Part shown: positions 1-9,633 of the stretch, one piece after another
How positions within the stretch are numbered: the stretch's first letter is position 1
Layout: the number at the start of each line of letters is the position of its first letter
Assembly (NCBI GenBank): GCA_900470805.1
Contig: UCCA01000003.1
Span: 262,110-326,109, forward strand
Reading direction: 5' to 3'
Length of the DNA: 64,000 nt
Source of the DNA: Hyphomicrobiales bacterium
GTDB taxonomy: Bacteria; Pseudomonadota; Alphaproteobacteria; Rhizobiales; Rhizobiaceae
Notes under the pieces: generated by a model
Databases searched by the model: none
The model's input: the letters and a program-made list of their open reading frames with translations, nothing else
What the model was told of the DNA's origin: nothing
Translations under genes and position numbers: made by a program

Positions 1-138
1 GGGGAGATCGGCTGGGCGCGCCGCTGGTCGCGGATCGCAAAAGCCCCAGCATTCTCAGAGTTGGCTACAGGGCAAAACATTGCCACACTCCGATCTCCCC
101 CCTTGAGGGGGAGATGTCCGGCAGGACAGAGGGAGGTG
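1..138. repeat. Palindromic intergenic repeat, class A, copy 1 (truncated by window edge)
   Basis: The right half (91-138) reads CGATCTCCCCCCTTG, then a G-rich arm, GATGTCCGGCAGGACAGAGGG and GGTG. It matches 3037-3084 at 46 of 48 positions in the same orientation. The first 16 bases resemble 3001-3016. CTCCCCC and GGGGGAG form a short hairpin. About 55 bases in the middle are not shared with copy 2. The structure resembles the short mosaic or palindromic repeats common between rhizobial genes. The element runs to within about 35 bases of the DUF559 start codon. Confidence 0.75.
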
Positions 139-170
139 CCACGCCCGGGACGGAAGCGAAGGAGCATGCC

Positions 171-539
171 ATGCCACATGCCCCCGTCCCGCCACAGCGG
201 CGCGCCAATGCCAAACGCATGCGCAAGGCGCTGACCGATGCCGAACTCAAGCTGTGGAACGCCCTACGCGCGCATAGATTAATGGGGCTGAGTTTCCGGC
301 GGCCGTTGCCGATTGCTGGCTACATCGTCGATTTCGCTTGTCCCTCACATCGATTGATTGTCGAACTCGACGGATCGCAGCACGCAGAAAAGCCCAACGC
401 AGATTACGACGCCATCCGAACACGTCGCCTCGAATCCGCTGGCTGGACCGTCATCCGCTTCTGGAACGACGACATCCTGCGCGACATCGACAATGTCTGC
501 CTGCACATCCTCGCAACCATTGGAGAGCACGCGCCATGA
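171..539 (+). CDS. DUF559 family endonuclease-like protein
   Basis: A 122-residue protein of the DUF559 family, a compact PD-(D/E)XK nuclease-like fold related to Vsr (very-short-patch repair) enzymes. The fold signature is visible: D54 in GYIVDFACP, then E65-x-D67 in IVELDGSQH, followed by a basic segment and the C-terminal VIRFWNDD strand. The ATG at 171 is chosen because GGAG lies 6 bases upstream. An upstream in-frame ATG at 114 falls inside the repeat and would add 19 unrelated residues. The stop overlaps the next start (ATGA), so the gene is translationally coupled to the GFA genes. No cognate methyltransferase is nearby, so it is not a plain restriction system. Its true substrate is unknown. 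Confidence 0.85.
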   Translation: MPHAPVPPQRRANAKRMRKALTDAELKLWNALRAHRLMGLSFRRPLPIAGYIVDFACPSHRLIVELDGSQHAEKPNADYDAIRTRRLESAGWTVIRFWNDDILRDIDNVCLHILATIGEHAP

Positions 540-1015
540 CCTCGACCTACACCGGCGGCTGCCAGTGCGGCGCGATCCGTTTCCGCGTTCAGGGCACCCT
601 CAAGGACTCCTCGATCTGTCACTGCCGCATGTGCCAAAAGGCCTTCGGCGCCTACTACGCGCCGCTCGTTTCCGTACGCGGCGCGGCACTTGAATGGACG
701 CGGGGCGAGCGCAAGCTGTTTCGCTCCTCCAACGTGGTCGAGCGTGGCTTCTGCGCCGATTGCGGCACGCCGCTGACCTATGAGGCGCCCGACAGCATCG
801 CCATCGCCGCCGGGGCGTTCGACGACCCCGCGGCGCTGCCGCCGGTCATCCAGTTCGGCACCGAACGCAAGATCGCCTTTGTCGATCACCTGCACGAATT
901 GCCCGCGCGTGAGACCGAAGATGAAGCGGAAGCAGCACCCTTCGTGCTCGATCTGGTGTCCTACCAACACCCCGACCACGACACGGCAACCTGGCCCGAA
1001 GGAAACAGCCCATGA
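536..1015 (+). CDS. GFA family (CENP-V/GFA domain) zinc-binding protein, copy 1
   Basis: A 159-residue GFA-domain protein. Family members bind zinc; the founding member was named glutathione-dependent formaldehyde-activating enzyme, but most bacterial paralogues have no proven reaction. The expected ligands are present: C9 and C11 in GGCQCGAIRF, C28, C30 and C33 in CHCRMC, and C73 and C76 in FCADCGTPL. Its ATG overlaps the DUF559 stop. It ends with a HPDHDTATWP motif shared with the next two genes. A 25-base stretch (963-987) encoding that tail is identical to 1448-1472 in copy 2. The specific substrate cannot be assigned. Confidence 0.9.
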   Translation: MTSTYTGGCQCGAIRFRVQGTLKDSSICHCRMCQKAFGAYYAPLVSVRGAALEWTRGERKLFRSSNVVERGFCADCGTPLTYEAPDSIAIAAGAFDDPAALPPVIQFGTERKIAFVDHLHELPARETEDEAEAAPFVLDLVSYQHPDHDTATWPEGNSP

Positions 1016-1496
1016 CGCAAGCTGCGGCGATGAGCGGAGGATGCCAGTGCGGCGCTGTGCGTTATCGCATCGCGGGTGAGCTCGGCTATCCGCATGTTTG
1101 CCATTGCCGCATGTGTCAGAGGGCTTCGGGCAACTATTTCATGCCGCTGGCAGCGGCGGCGCTGTCCGGTTTCACTCTGACGCGCGGCGAGTCGAGCTGG
1201 TTCAAGTCTTCTGATCTGGTGCGGCGCGGCTTCTGCGGAACCTGCGGGACGCCGCTGTTCTACGATATTCCGCGGTCGGAGTTCATCAACATCACGCTCG
1301 GCTCGCTGGATGATCCCGAGGCCGTGAGGCCAGTGGCGCAGTCGAATACCGGCCGCAAGATGTCCTGGTTTCACCAGATCGACGGCCTTCCCATCGAAGC
1401 CGACGACGAGACGCCGGACCGCGAAAACGCGATCGCGGCCAGCAATCACCAACACCCCGACCACGACACGGCCACATGGCCATCCGGAGCACGATC

Positions 1497-1500
<4 letters not shown>
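1012..1500 (+). CDS. GFA family zinc-binding protein, copy 2
   Basis: A 162-residue paralogue of the preceding gene, starting in an ATGA overlap with its stop. Zinc ligands are C11, C13, C30, C32, C35, C75 and C78. The middle of the protein differs clearly from copy 1, so this is not a recent whole-gene duplication. The C-terminal HPDHDTATWP tail is nonetheless encoded by nearly identical DNA. The three GFA genes in a row look like an old tandem expansion. The products may act as separate enzymes or as a hetero-oligomer; the sequence does not decide. Confidence 0.9.
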
Positions 1501-2926
<1,426 letters not shown>

Positions 2927-2966
2927 GGTTCTTCGGAGCGAATGAGCTAGCGCTGGTGGGTGTACG

Positions 2967-3087
2967 CCCCTCTGCCCTGCCGGGCATCTCCCCCACAGGT
3001 GGGGAGATTGGCTGGGGGCAGCCGCTCGCTACAAATCGATCTCCCCCCTTGCGGGGGAGATGTCCGGCAGGACAGAGGGGGGTGGCC
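2967..3087. repeat. Palindromic intergenic repeat, class A, copy 2 (complete)
   Basis: The left arm (2967-3011) reads CCCCTCTGCCCTGCCGGGCA, then ATCTCCCCCAC and GGTGGGGAGAT. The right arm (3037-3082) carries the reverse complement: ATCTCCCCCC, GGGGGAGATGTCCGGCAGG and ACAGAGGGG. Each arm contains its own small hairpin and the two arms pair with each other, giving a cruciform-like element. It sits in the pip-cimA gap in the same orientation as the copy at the window start. It ends about 35 bases before the cimA start codon. Confidence 0.8.
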
Positions 3088-3123
3088 CCACATGAAAGCA
3101 TTCAAGGCCTGGGAGGCTTCGCA

Positions 3124-4737
3124 ATGAAAGACCGCATCTATCTCTTCGACACGACGCTGCGGGACGGACAGCAGACGCCCGGCATCGATTTTTCGGTCGA
3201 GGACAAGATCGCCATTGCCGGCATGCTCGACGAGTTCGGCATTGACTATGTCGAAGGTGGCTACCCGGGCGCGAACCCAACGGATACGGCCTTCTTCGGC
3301 GAGAAGCGCACGCGCAACGCCGCCTTCGTCGCCTTCGGCATGACGAAGCGCGCCGGTGTTTCCGCCTCCAACGATCCGGGGCTCAACAGCCTGCTGCAGG
3401 CCAAGAGCGATGCGATCTGTCTGGTGGCCAAGAGCTGGGACTATCACGTCAAAGTGGCGCTCGGCTGTTCGAACGAGGAGAACCTCGAGAGTATCTCGGA
3501 GAGCGTCAAGGCGGTGGTCGCCGCCGGCAAGGAGGCGATGGTCGATTGCGAGCATTTCTTCGATGGCTACAAGGCCAATCCCGACTATGCGCTCGCCTGC
3601 GCGAAGACGGCCTATGATGCCGGCGCACGCTGGGTGGTGCTTTGCGACACCAATGGCGGCACGCAGCCGCCGGAGATCCGCGCCATCGTCGAGGCGCTGA
3701 TCGCGTCGGGCGTTCCCGGGCACTGTCTTGGCATCCATGCGCATAACGATACCGGCCAGGCGGTCGCCAATTCGCTGGCCGCCGTCGAGGCCGGCGCGCG
3801 GCAGATCCAGGGAACGCTGAACGGCATCGGCGAGCGCTGCGGCAACGCCAATCTGGTGACGCTGATCCCGACGCTGGCCTTGAAGGAAACCTATTCCTCG
3901 CGGTTTACCACCGCGATCGACCCGGAGCGGCTCCTGAACCTGACTCGGTTGTCGCATGCCTTCGACGAGTTGCTGAACCGCTCGCCCGATCACCAGATGC
4001 CCTATGTCGGCGCGTCCGCCTTCGCCACCAAGGCCGGCATCCATGCCTCGGCGCTGCTGAAGGATCCGCGCACCTACGAACACGTGACGCCCGAGAGCGT
4101 CGGCAATCTGCGCAAGGTCATGGTCTCAGATCAGGGCGGCAAGGCGAATTTCATCAACGCGCTGAAGCGGCGCGGCATTGAGGTCGGCAAGGACGATCCG
4201 AAGCTCGACCGGCTGATTTCGATCGTCAAGGATCGGGAAGCATCAGGCTATGCCTATGAGGGCGCGGATGCCAGCTTCGAGCTGCTGGCGCGGCGCACGC
4301 TCGGCACCATTCCCGAATTCTTCTCGGTCGAGGGCTTTCGGGTGATGGTCGAGCGCCGGTTCGACCTGCATGGACAGGTAAAGATCGTGTCCGAGGCCGT
4401 CGTGAAGCTCGGTATCGACGGTCACACCGTGATGTCGGTGGCGGAAGGCGATGGCCCGGTCAACGCGCTCGACCTCGCGCTTCGCAAGGACTTCGGCAAG
4501 TACCAGCACGAGATCGACGATCTTGAGCTGGCCGACTTCAAGGTGCGCATCCTCAACGGCGGCACGGAGGCGATCACCCGCGTCCTGATCGAATCAACCG
4601 ACAGCGACGGCGTCCGCTGGTGGACGGTCGGCGTGTCGGAGAACATCATCGATGCCTCGTTCCAGGCACTGATGGATTCGGTAATCTACAAGCTGATGAA
4701 GAACCGGCAGCTGGCGGGCAAGATCGCCGCCGAATAG
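3124..4737 (+). CDS. cimA: (R)-citramalate synthase
   Basis: A 537-residue enzyme of the DRE-TIM metallolyase family. It condenses pyruvate with acetyl-CoA to citramalate, the entry to threonine-independent isoleucine synthesis. Visible motifs are DTTLRDGQQ (9-17), the metal-site GIHAHNDTG and LNGIGERCGNANL, plus a C-terminal LeuA-like regulatory domain (about residues 390-520). The length and this domain fit the TIGR00977 citramalate synthase type rather than 2-isopropylmalate synthase, though the exact substrate is inferred. The start is supported by GGGAGG 7 bases upstream. The open frame extends far upstream only through pip and the repeat. Feedback inhibition by isoleucine is typical of the family. 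Confidence 0.88.
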   Translation: MKDRIYLFDTTLRDGQQTPGIDFSVEDKIAIAGMLDEFGIDYVEGGYPGANPTDTAFFGEKRTRNAAFVAFGMTKRAGVSASNDPGLNSLLQAKSDAICLVAKSWDYHVKVALGCSNEENLESISESVKAVVAAGKEAMVDCEHFFDGYKANPDYALACAKTAYDAGARWVVLCDTNGGTQPPEIRAIVEALIASGVPGHCLGIHAHNDTGQAVANSLAAVEAGARQIQGTLNGIGERCGNANLVTLIPTLALKETYSSRFTTAIDPERLLNLTRLSHAFDELLNRSPDHQMPYVGASAFATKAGIHASALLKDPRTYEHVTPESVGNLRKVMVSDQGGKANFINALKRRGIEVGKDDPKLDRLISIVKDREASGYAYEGADASFELLARRTLGTIPEFFSVEGFRVMVERRFDLHGQVKIVSEAVVKLGIDGHTVMSVAEGDGPVNALDLALRKDFGKYQHEIDDLELADFKVRILNGGTEAITRVLIESTDSDGVRWWTVGVSENIIDASFQALMDSVIYKLMKNRQLAGKIAAE

Positions 4738-4746
4738 GCCAGCCAG

Positions 4747-5622
4747 TTAATGCAGGGCGGAGGCGACAAGGCCCCAATGCTTTTGGGAGTACCACTCGTC
4801 CTCCGTCCTTTCAGCCTTCCAGCGCAGTCGGTCAATGCGGCTCAGTCCGCCGGCGCGGAGGGCTTTTTCCAGCGCGGCGTATGTGGCGATGTCACCGGCG
4901 ATCCCCTCGCCCCAGACGAAGCTCACTGGCTGCAGATGTTGCGCGCTAAAACCGGTATCCTGTCGCTGAAAGAGAAAGAGACCGGCCTGTGACGTCGAGC
5001 CGAGCAGCTTGCCTCCCGCGCCCATGGCCGGCGTGCCGAGCGGAAACAGCAGGCGTCCGCCGGTCGAGAGCTTCTCGATCCAGGGCAGCGCAGGATAGTG
5101 CAGCGCGAAATTGACGTAGATGGCATCCGTTTCCTTGCGTGGCCATTCGAGACCGTTGCCGTTGATCACCTCGACGTTCTCGTAGTCCTCCAGATTTCCT
5201 GCGGCCTGGCGGGCCAGATCCTCGTCGAACTCGACGGCAACAACGCGACCAGTGCGCCCGACGAGGCTGGACATGATCGCGGTATAATAGCCGCTGCCGG
5301 CGCCAATATGGCACACAGTCTGGCCTTCGCGCAGCTGAAGCCGATGCAGTCCCCGCGCATGCAGGCTGGGGCTGCCGTTGTTGACGTGACGCTCGGCCTG
5401 CAGCGCGAAGAGCGCGTCCTGGTAGAGAACGACGGGATCGCTCGACGGGACATCCATGTAACAGTTCCAGTCGCGCATCTTCCATGGCGGCGGGCCGAGA
5501 AAGCGCTCGCGCGGGACTTGGGAAAAGGCGGCCAGCAGTGCTTCGTCGTGACGGATGCCGGCCTTTGCCAGCATCTGAATTGCGAATGCCCGTCGGCAGA
5601 TTGCCAGATCGGCTTCATCCAT
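4747..5622 (-). CDS. Protein-L-isoaspartate O-methyltransferase-like SAM methyltransferase
   Basis: A 291-residue protein whose central part is a PCMT-type Rossmann methyltransferase. The SAM motif HIGAGSGYYT is at 105-114, followed by an acidic strand end VVAVEFDED. PCMT repairs isoaspartate in damaged proteins. This protein is longer than the usual 210-220 residues, with an extra C-terminal part after residue 200, so it may be a divergent subfamily with another substrate. The ATG is preferred. A TTG 42 bases upstream would add 14 residues without a better ribosome site. It converges on cimA with a 9-base gap. Confidence 0.75.
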   Translation of the reverse strand: MDEADLAICRRAFAIQMLAKAGIRHDEALLAAFSQVPRERFLGPPPWKMRDWNCYMDVPSSDPVVLYQDALFALQAERHVNNGSPSLHARGLHRLQLREGQTVCHIGAGSGYYTAIMSSLVGRTGRVVAVEFDEDLARQAAGNLEDYENVEVINGNGLEWPRKETDAIYVNFALHYPALPWIEKLSTGGRLLFPLGTPAMGAGGKLLGSTSQAGLFLFQRQDTGFSAQHLQPVSFVWGEGIAGDIATYAALEKALRAGGLSRIDRLRWKAERTEDEWYSQKHWGLVASALH

Positions 5623-5736
5623 GAGCGTATCCCGGTGGTTCAAGGAGATAGAATATCGGTTCAATGAAATGAATTGGCCTATTCACGGCCGTTGCGATAA
5701 TCGGCATGTCAATCAGAATCATAATGGAAACACCCA

Positions 5737-6651
5737 ATGTCTGCCGATGCAACCCTGCCGCTCGCCAAGAACGAAGACAGCCCGCGCGGCTTTGCTTTTG
5801 CGTTGGCGGCCTACCTGCTCTGGGGCTTCCTGCCGATCTACATGAAGGCCGTGGCGCATATCTCGCCGGCCGAGGTGATCGCGCACCGCATCCTCTGGTC
5901 GCTACCGCTGGCCGGCCTTGTGCTGATCGTGCTCGGGCGCACCGGGGATGTCAGAGTTGCCTTGCGGTCGCCGCGTCTGCTGGCGATGGCAGGAGTGACG
6001 GCGGCGCTGATCACGGTGAATTGGGGTACCTATGTCTGGGCGATCGGCGCCGGCCACTCGCTCGATGCGGCGCTCGGCTATTTCATCAATCCGCTGTTCA
6101 GCATCTTCCTGGGCGCCGTGGTGCTTAAGGAAAGGCTGCGCCCGGTGCAGATCGCGGCGATCATGCTGGCGGGGCTTGCGGTGGTGATCCTCGCCGTCGA
6201 TAGCGGCCACGTGCCGTGGGTATCGCTGACGCTGACGATCTCCTGGGGTTTCTACGCGCTGCTGCGCAAGACGCTGCCGCTCGGCCCGAACCAGGGCTTC
6301 TTCCTTGAAGTGCTGATCCTCAGCGTTCCCGCGTTCTTCTACATCGTCTATCTCGAACTCGGCAGCGGCGAAGGCCATTTCTACCGCACAGGCTGGGTCG
6401 ATACCGCCCTGCTGCTCGGCTGCGGCCTGGTGACGGCCGTGCCGCTGATGATTTACGCAAACGGCGCCAAACTGCTGAAGCTGTCGACCATCGGAATCAT
6501 GCAGTATATCGCGCCGACGATGATATTCCTGATCGCCGTGTTCGTGTTCAAGGAACCACTCGGCACGGCGCGGATGATCGCATTCCCGTTGATCTGGGCG
6601 GGTCTGTTTCTCTACAGCTGGTCGATGCTGCGAGGCAGTCGGGGGCGCTGA
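5737..6651 (+). CDS. rarD: EamA-family permease RarD
   Basis: A 304-residue inner-membrane protein with about ten hydrophobic segments, typical of DMT-superfamily RarD. Signature pieces are LLWGFLPIYMKAV near residue 30, the HRILWSLP helix, NWGTYVWAI and a repeated EamA half with FFLEVLILS. E. coli RarD is named from a predicted chloramphenicol-sensitivity phenotype, and the physiological substrate is not established. The gene stands alone, divergent from the methyltransferase and convergent with the LOG gene. A GC-rich hairpin overlaps its stop codon. Confidence 0.85.
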   Translation: MSADATLPLAKNEDSPRGFAFALAAYLLWGFLPIYMKAVAHISPAEVIAHRILWSLPLAGLVLIVLGRTGDVRVALRSPRLLAMAGVTAALITVNWGTYVWAIGAGHSLDAALGYFINPLFSIFLGAVVLKERLRPVQIAAIMLAGLAVVILAVDSGHVPWVSLTLTISWGFYALLRKTLPLGPNQGFFLEVLILSVPAFFYIVYLELGSGEGHFYRTGWVDTALLLGCGLVTAVPLMIYANGAKLLKLSTIGIMQYIAPTMIFLIAVFVFKEPLGTARMIAFPLIWAGLFLYSWSMLRGSRGR

Positions 6652-6658
6652 CGCCCCC
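6641..6658. terminator. GC-rich hairpin between convergent rarD and LOG genes
   Basis: GGGGGCG pairs perfectly with CGCCCCC around a 4-base loop that contains part of the rarD stop. Neither strand has a T-run after the stem, so it may pause rather than terminate transcription. The position between two convergent genes supports a bidirectional role. Confidence 0.35.
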
Positions 6659-6662
6659 GCTC

Positions 6663-7286
6663 CTACATCTTGGAGATCACGGCTTCCTCGCCGTCGCGAT
6701 CGTTTGCCAATTCGGCGGCCTGCGCCATGATCGCCGGGATGATTTCCGCCACGGTGTCGATAACGAGCGGCTGGACGCGGTGGGCGGTGTGGATGAAGCC
6801 CTCTTCCGTCATGTGCCGCAGCAGTTCCATCATCGGATCCCAGAACCCATTGATATTGGCGAAGATCATCGGCTTTTCGTGACGGCCGAGCTGCGCCCAG
6901 GTCATGATTTCGATGATCTCTTCCAGCGTGCCAATGCCGCCGGGCAGCGCCACGAAGGCATCCGAGCGTTCGAACATCGTATGTTTGCGCGCATGCATGT
7001 CAGGCGTTACAATCAACTCGTTGAGTTGGCCGAGGGAGTGGCGGGTCGCCTCCATGTCGATCAGGAACTCGGGAATGATGCCGGTCACCTGACCGCCGTT
7101 CGAGAGCGTACCGCTCGCAACCGCCCCCATGATTCCCTTGGTGCCGCCGCCGTAGATCAGGCGCAAGCCGTAATCGGCGATTTCCTTGCCGAGCGCGCGG
7201 CCGGCGGCCATGTGGCTGGGATCGCTACCGGGACGCGAACCGCAGTAGACACAAATGGAGCGAATGGAATGAGATTGATCTGTCAT
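6663..7286 (-). CDS. LOG family protein (TIGR00730; cytokinin riboside 5'-monophosphate phosphoribohydrolase type)
   Basis: A 207-residue Rossmann-fold protein. It shows the family signatures GGGTKGIMG (46-54) and PGGIGTLEE (115-123), which bind the nucleotide phosphoribosyl group. LOG enzymes release the free base from nucleoside 5'-monophosphates. In plants and some plant-associated bacteria they activate cytokinins, but many bacterial members simply hydrolyse AMP. The ATG at 7286 is chosen over a TTG four codons upstream. It is monocistronic and convergent with rarD. Cytokinin production is possible but not shown by sequence. Confidence 0.88.
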   Translation of the reverse strand: MTDQSHSIRSICVYCGSRPGSDPSHMAAGRALGKEIADYGLRLIYGGGTKGIMGAVASGTLSNGGQVTGIIPEFLIDMEATRHSLGQLNELIVTPDMHARKHTMFERSDAFVALPGGIGTLEEIIEIMTWAQLGRHEKPMIFANINGFWDPMMELLRHMTEEGFIHTAHRVQPLVIDTVAEIIPAIMAQAAELANDRDGEEAVISKM

Positions 7287-7440
7287 AGGGGCAAACAACT
7301 ATTCTCTCTGCGTCCAGTCAAGAAAAATGACGGAAAACCTACGTCGTACGTTACTCGGCTACTTTGACTGCTTGTGCAAAGCAACGGGAATCGCTAGCAA
7401 TTTCAGGAAGTCTGGCAAGATTGCCGCCTGGGGAGACCTG

Positions 7441-9429
7441 ATGATGAAAAACCGTGCCGGCTTGCTGGCCTTTGCAGTGCTTGTAATCGCAATTCTGTTG
7501 ATGGTGTTTGTCGTCATGCCGCGCATCAGCGGTGACGGCACGAAGGTCGGCGACGCAATCAATCAGGCAGGCTCCGAGGTCAAGAATACCGTTACCGAAT
7601 CCGCCAAGACATCGCGCCAGACCGCACCGGATGACGGGGCAACGGCGCAGAAGCTCGGCGGCCTGACAACGGCAGCAGGCCAGGCGATTACGGAACTTAA
7701 GGCGCTGTTTGCCGACGGCAAGGGTCCGACAGACGACGTTTTTGCAAGTGCCAAGACCAAGACAACAGGCGCGCTCCAGGCGCTCGTCGATTTTGCTTCA
7801 CCCGAAGGCACAAATCCAATCACCGCAGCCGCGGTCCAGAAGGCCAAGGACGGGGCCGCCAGGGCGCTCGCCATCATCCAGGCGCTTCCCGAAAACATAG
7901 CCGATGCCGCAGCGGCGATCGCCAAGGCGGAGGCCGCGCTGACCGGCGCGCCCGAGCCTGCCGCACCCGCCGACAACCAGACATCCGACAATGCCGCCGC
8001 ACCGGCACCTGCCGGTCCGAAACTGCCGACCTTCGATGTCCTGCGTGTCGAGCCCGATGGCTCCACCGTTATCGCGGGCTCGGCCGAGCCGGAGAGCAAG
8101 CTGGAAATTCTCGATGGCAACAAGGTGCTGATGGGCACTGACGTCGGCGCCAGCGGCGACTTTGCAGCCGTTCTGGAAAATCCGCTCGCGGGCGGCGATC
8201 ATCAGCTGCAGCTGCGCACCACCGGCAAGGACGGCAAGGTCCTGCTCTCGGAAGAAATCGCGACGATCTCCATTCCGAAGGACGGCAATGCCTCGCAGCT
8301 GCTGGCCATGGTATCGAAGCCCGGCACCGCCAGCCGCATCATCACCGCGCCTGGTGTAACGCCGCCGGCTGCCAACGATTCCGCACCGGCTGATCAGGCG
8401 TCCGCCACGCCGCAGACGCCGGCGACCACGCCAGCCGATGCAGCGACGGCACCGGCGACCGCGCCTGCAACCGCCGCAGCGGATGTGATGGTCAACGCCG
8501 TCGAGATCGAAGGCGACAAGATCTTCGTTGCCGGCACGGCCAAGCCGTCCGCCAACGTATTCGGCTATGCCGACGACAAGCTGATCGGCAAGGCCAAGGC
8601 AGGTGCCGATGGTCACTTCGTCATCGACGGCGTCATGCCGCTCGCTGTCGGCGATCACAAAATCCGCGTCGATGTCGTGGATGCGGCCGGCAAGGTTCTG
8701 GTTCGCGCCTCGGTCAACTTCAACCGCCCTGCGGGCAATCAGGTGACCGTCGCCGCTCAGAGCGGTGCAGCGGGCAACAACACCGCGCCGATGGTATCGC
8801 TCGACGAAGGCGCGCTCGGCAAGCTGAAGAACGATGCCGCGAAGGCGTTTGCCCTTTTGAGCGGCCTGTTCAGCGACGGCAAGGTGCCTGGCAACGAGCA
8901 GCTGGCAGCAGCGCGTTCGGCCAACGAGTTCGCGCTGAAGTCGATCGTCGACTTCCGGGCGGCGGTCGATGCCACCGCGGACTTCAAGGAGCGCGCTGGC
9001 GCAGCGTCGCTGATGGCGAACAACGCTCTGAAGACACTGCAGGCACTGCCGCGCGATGCCAATTCGATCGGCGCGGCGCTGAGCAAGCTCGGCGCGATGA
9101 TCGCCGAGCTGACCGCACCGCCGGCGGCTCCGGCCGCACCAGCCACCAACGAAATGGCCAGCGGCGACACCGGACCGGCAACGATCGAGCAGGCGCCGCT
9201 GCAGGAGAGCAAGGAAACCGTAATCATCCGCCGTGGCGATACGCTGTGGCAGATCTCACGCCGTATCTACGGCGCGGGCGTGCGCTACACGACGATCTAC
9301 GTTGCCAACGAGGACAAGATCGTCAACCCGGACCGTATTCTCCCGGGTCAGGTCTTCGGCCTGCCGAAGGATGCGCTGCCGAATGCCGAAGAGATGCATC
9401 GCAAGCGTCTTTCGGGGGAACACCTCTAG
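7441..9429 (+). CDS. Membrane-anchored LysM protein with mirrored A-B-B-A repeats
   Basis: A 662-residue protein beginning with one transmembrane helix (about 8-27), so the rest is probably periplasmic. Five blocks can be read. A helical alanine-rich block A1 (about 68-165) is followed by an Ig-like beta block B1 (196-280), a Pro/Ala/Thr linker, a second beta block B2 (347-432), a second helical block A2 (458-556), and a C-terminal LysM (593-645, with RRGDTLWQISRRIYG). A1 and A2 share the order ALFADGK/GLFSDGK, an ALQALVDF/ALKSIVDF strand and IQALP/LQALP. B1 and B2 share VIAGSAEP/FVAGTAKP and GGDHQLQL/VGDHKIRV. LysM suggests peptidoglycan binding. GGGGAGA precedes the ATG pair, so 7444 is an equally good start. 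Confidence 0.85.
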   Translation: MMKNRAGLLAFAVLVIAILLMVFVVMPRISGDGTKVGDAINQAGSEVKNTVTESAKTSRQTAPDDGATAQKLGGLTTAAGQAITELKALFADGKGPTDDVFASAKTKTTGALQALVDFASPEGTNPITAAAVQKAKDGAARALAIIQALPENIADAAAAIAKAEAALTGAPEPAAPADNQTSDNAAAPAPAGPKLPTFDVLRVEPDGSTVIAGSAEPESKLEILDGNKVLMGTDVGASGDFAAVLENPLAGGDHQLQLRTTGKDGKVLLSEEIATISIPKDGNASQLLAMVSKPGTASRIITAPGVTPPAANDSAPADQASATPQTPATTPADAATAPATAPATAAADVMVNAVEIEGDKIFVAGTAKPSANVFGYADDKLIGKAKAGADGHFVIDGVMPLAVGDHKIRVDVVDAAGKVLVRASVNFNRPAGNQVTVAAQSGAAGNNTAPMVSLDEGALGKLKNDAAKAFALLSGLFSDGKVPGNEQLAAARSANEFALKSIVDFRAAVDATADFKERAGAASLMANNALKTLQALPRDANSIGAALSKLGAMIAELTAPPAAPAAPATNEMASGDTGPATIEQAPLQESKETVIIRRGDTLWQISRRIYGAGVRYTTIYVANEDKIVNPDRILPGQVFGLPKDALPNAEEMHRKRLSGEHL

Positions 9430-9443
9430 GCTACCCCAGACAA

Positions 9444-9475
9444 AACGGCCGGCATCGACATGATTGCCGGCCGTT
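9444..9475 (+). terminator. Hairpin terminator after the LysM gene
   Basis: AACGGCCGGCA pairs perfectly over 11 bases with TGCCGGCCGTT, with a 10-base loop, 15 bases after the stop. The stem ends in TT followed by GTCATT, so the T-run is weak. AAAA precedes the stem. Confidence 0.55.
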
Positions 9476-9633
9476 GTCATTCCCGCGACATCCATCTGTT
9501 GCATTGATCCTGCCGACGCCCTATTTGGCGGACACGGCGATATCATCAGGCGGCGGCTCCAAGCGCTGCGCCACCCCTTCCCTTCTGCCGGCAACACGAC
9601 ACGACCAGAGCCCTCCGCGGGCCGGAGACATGC

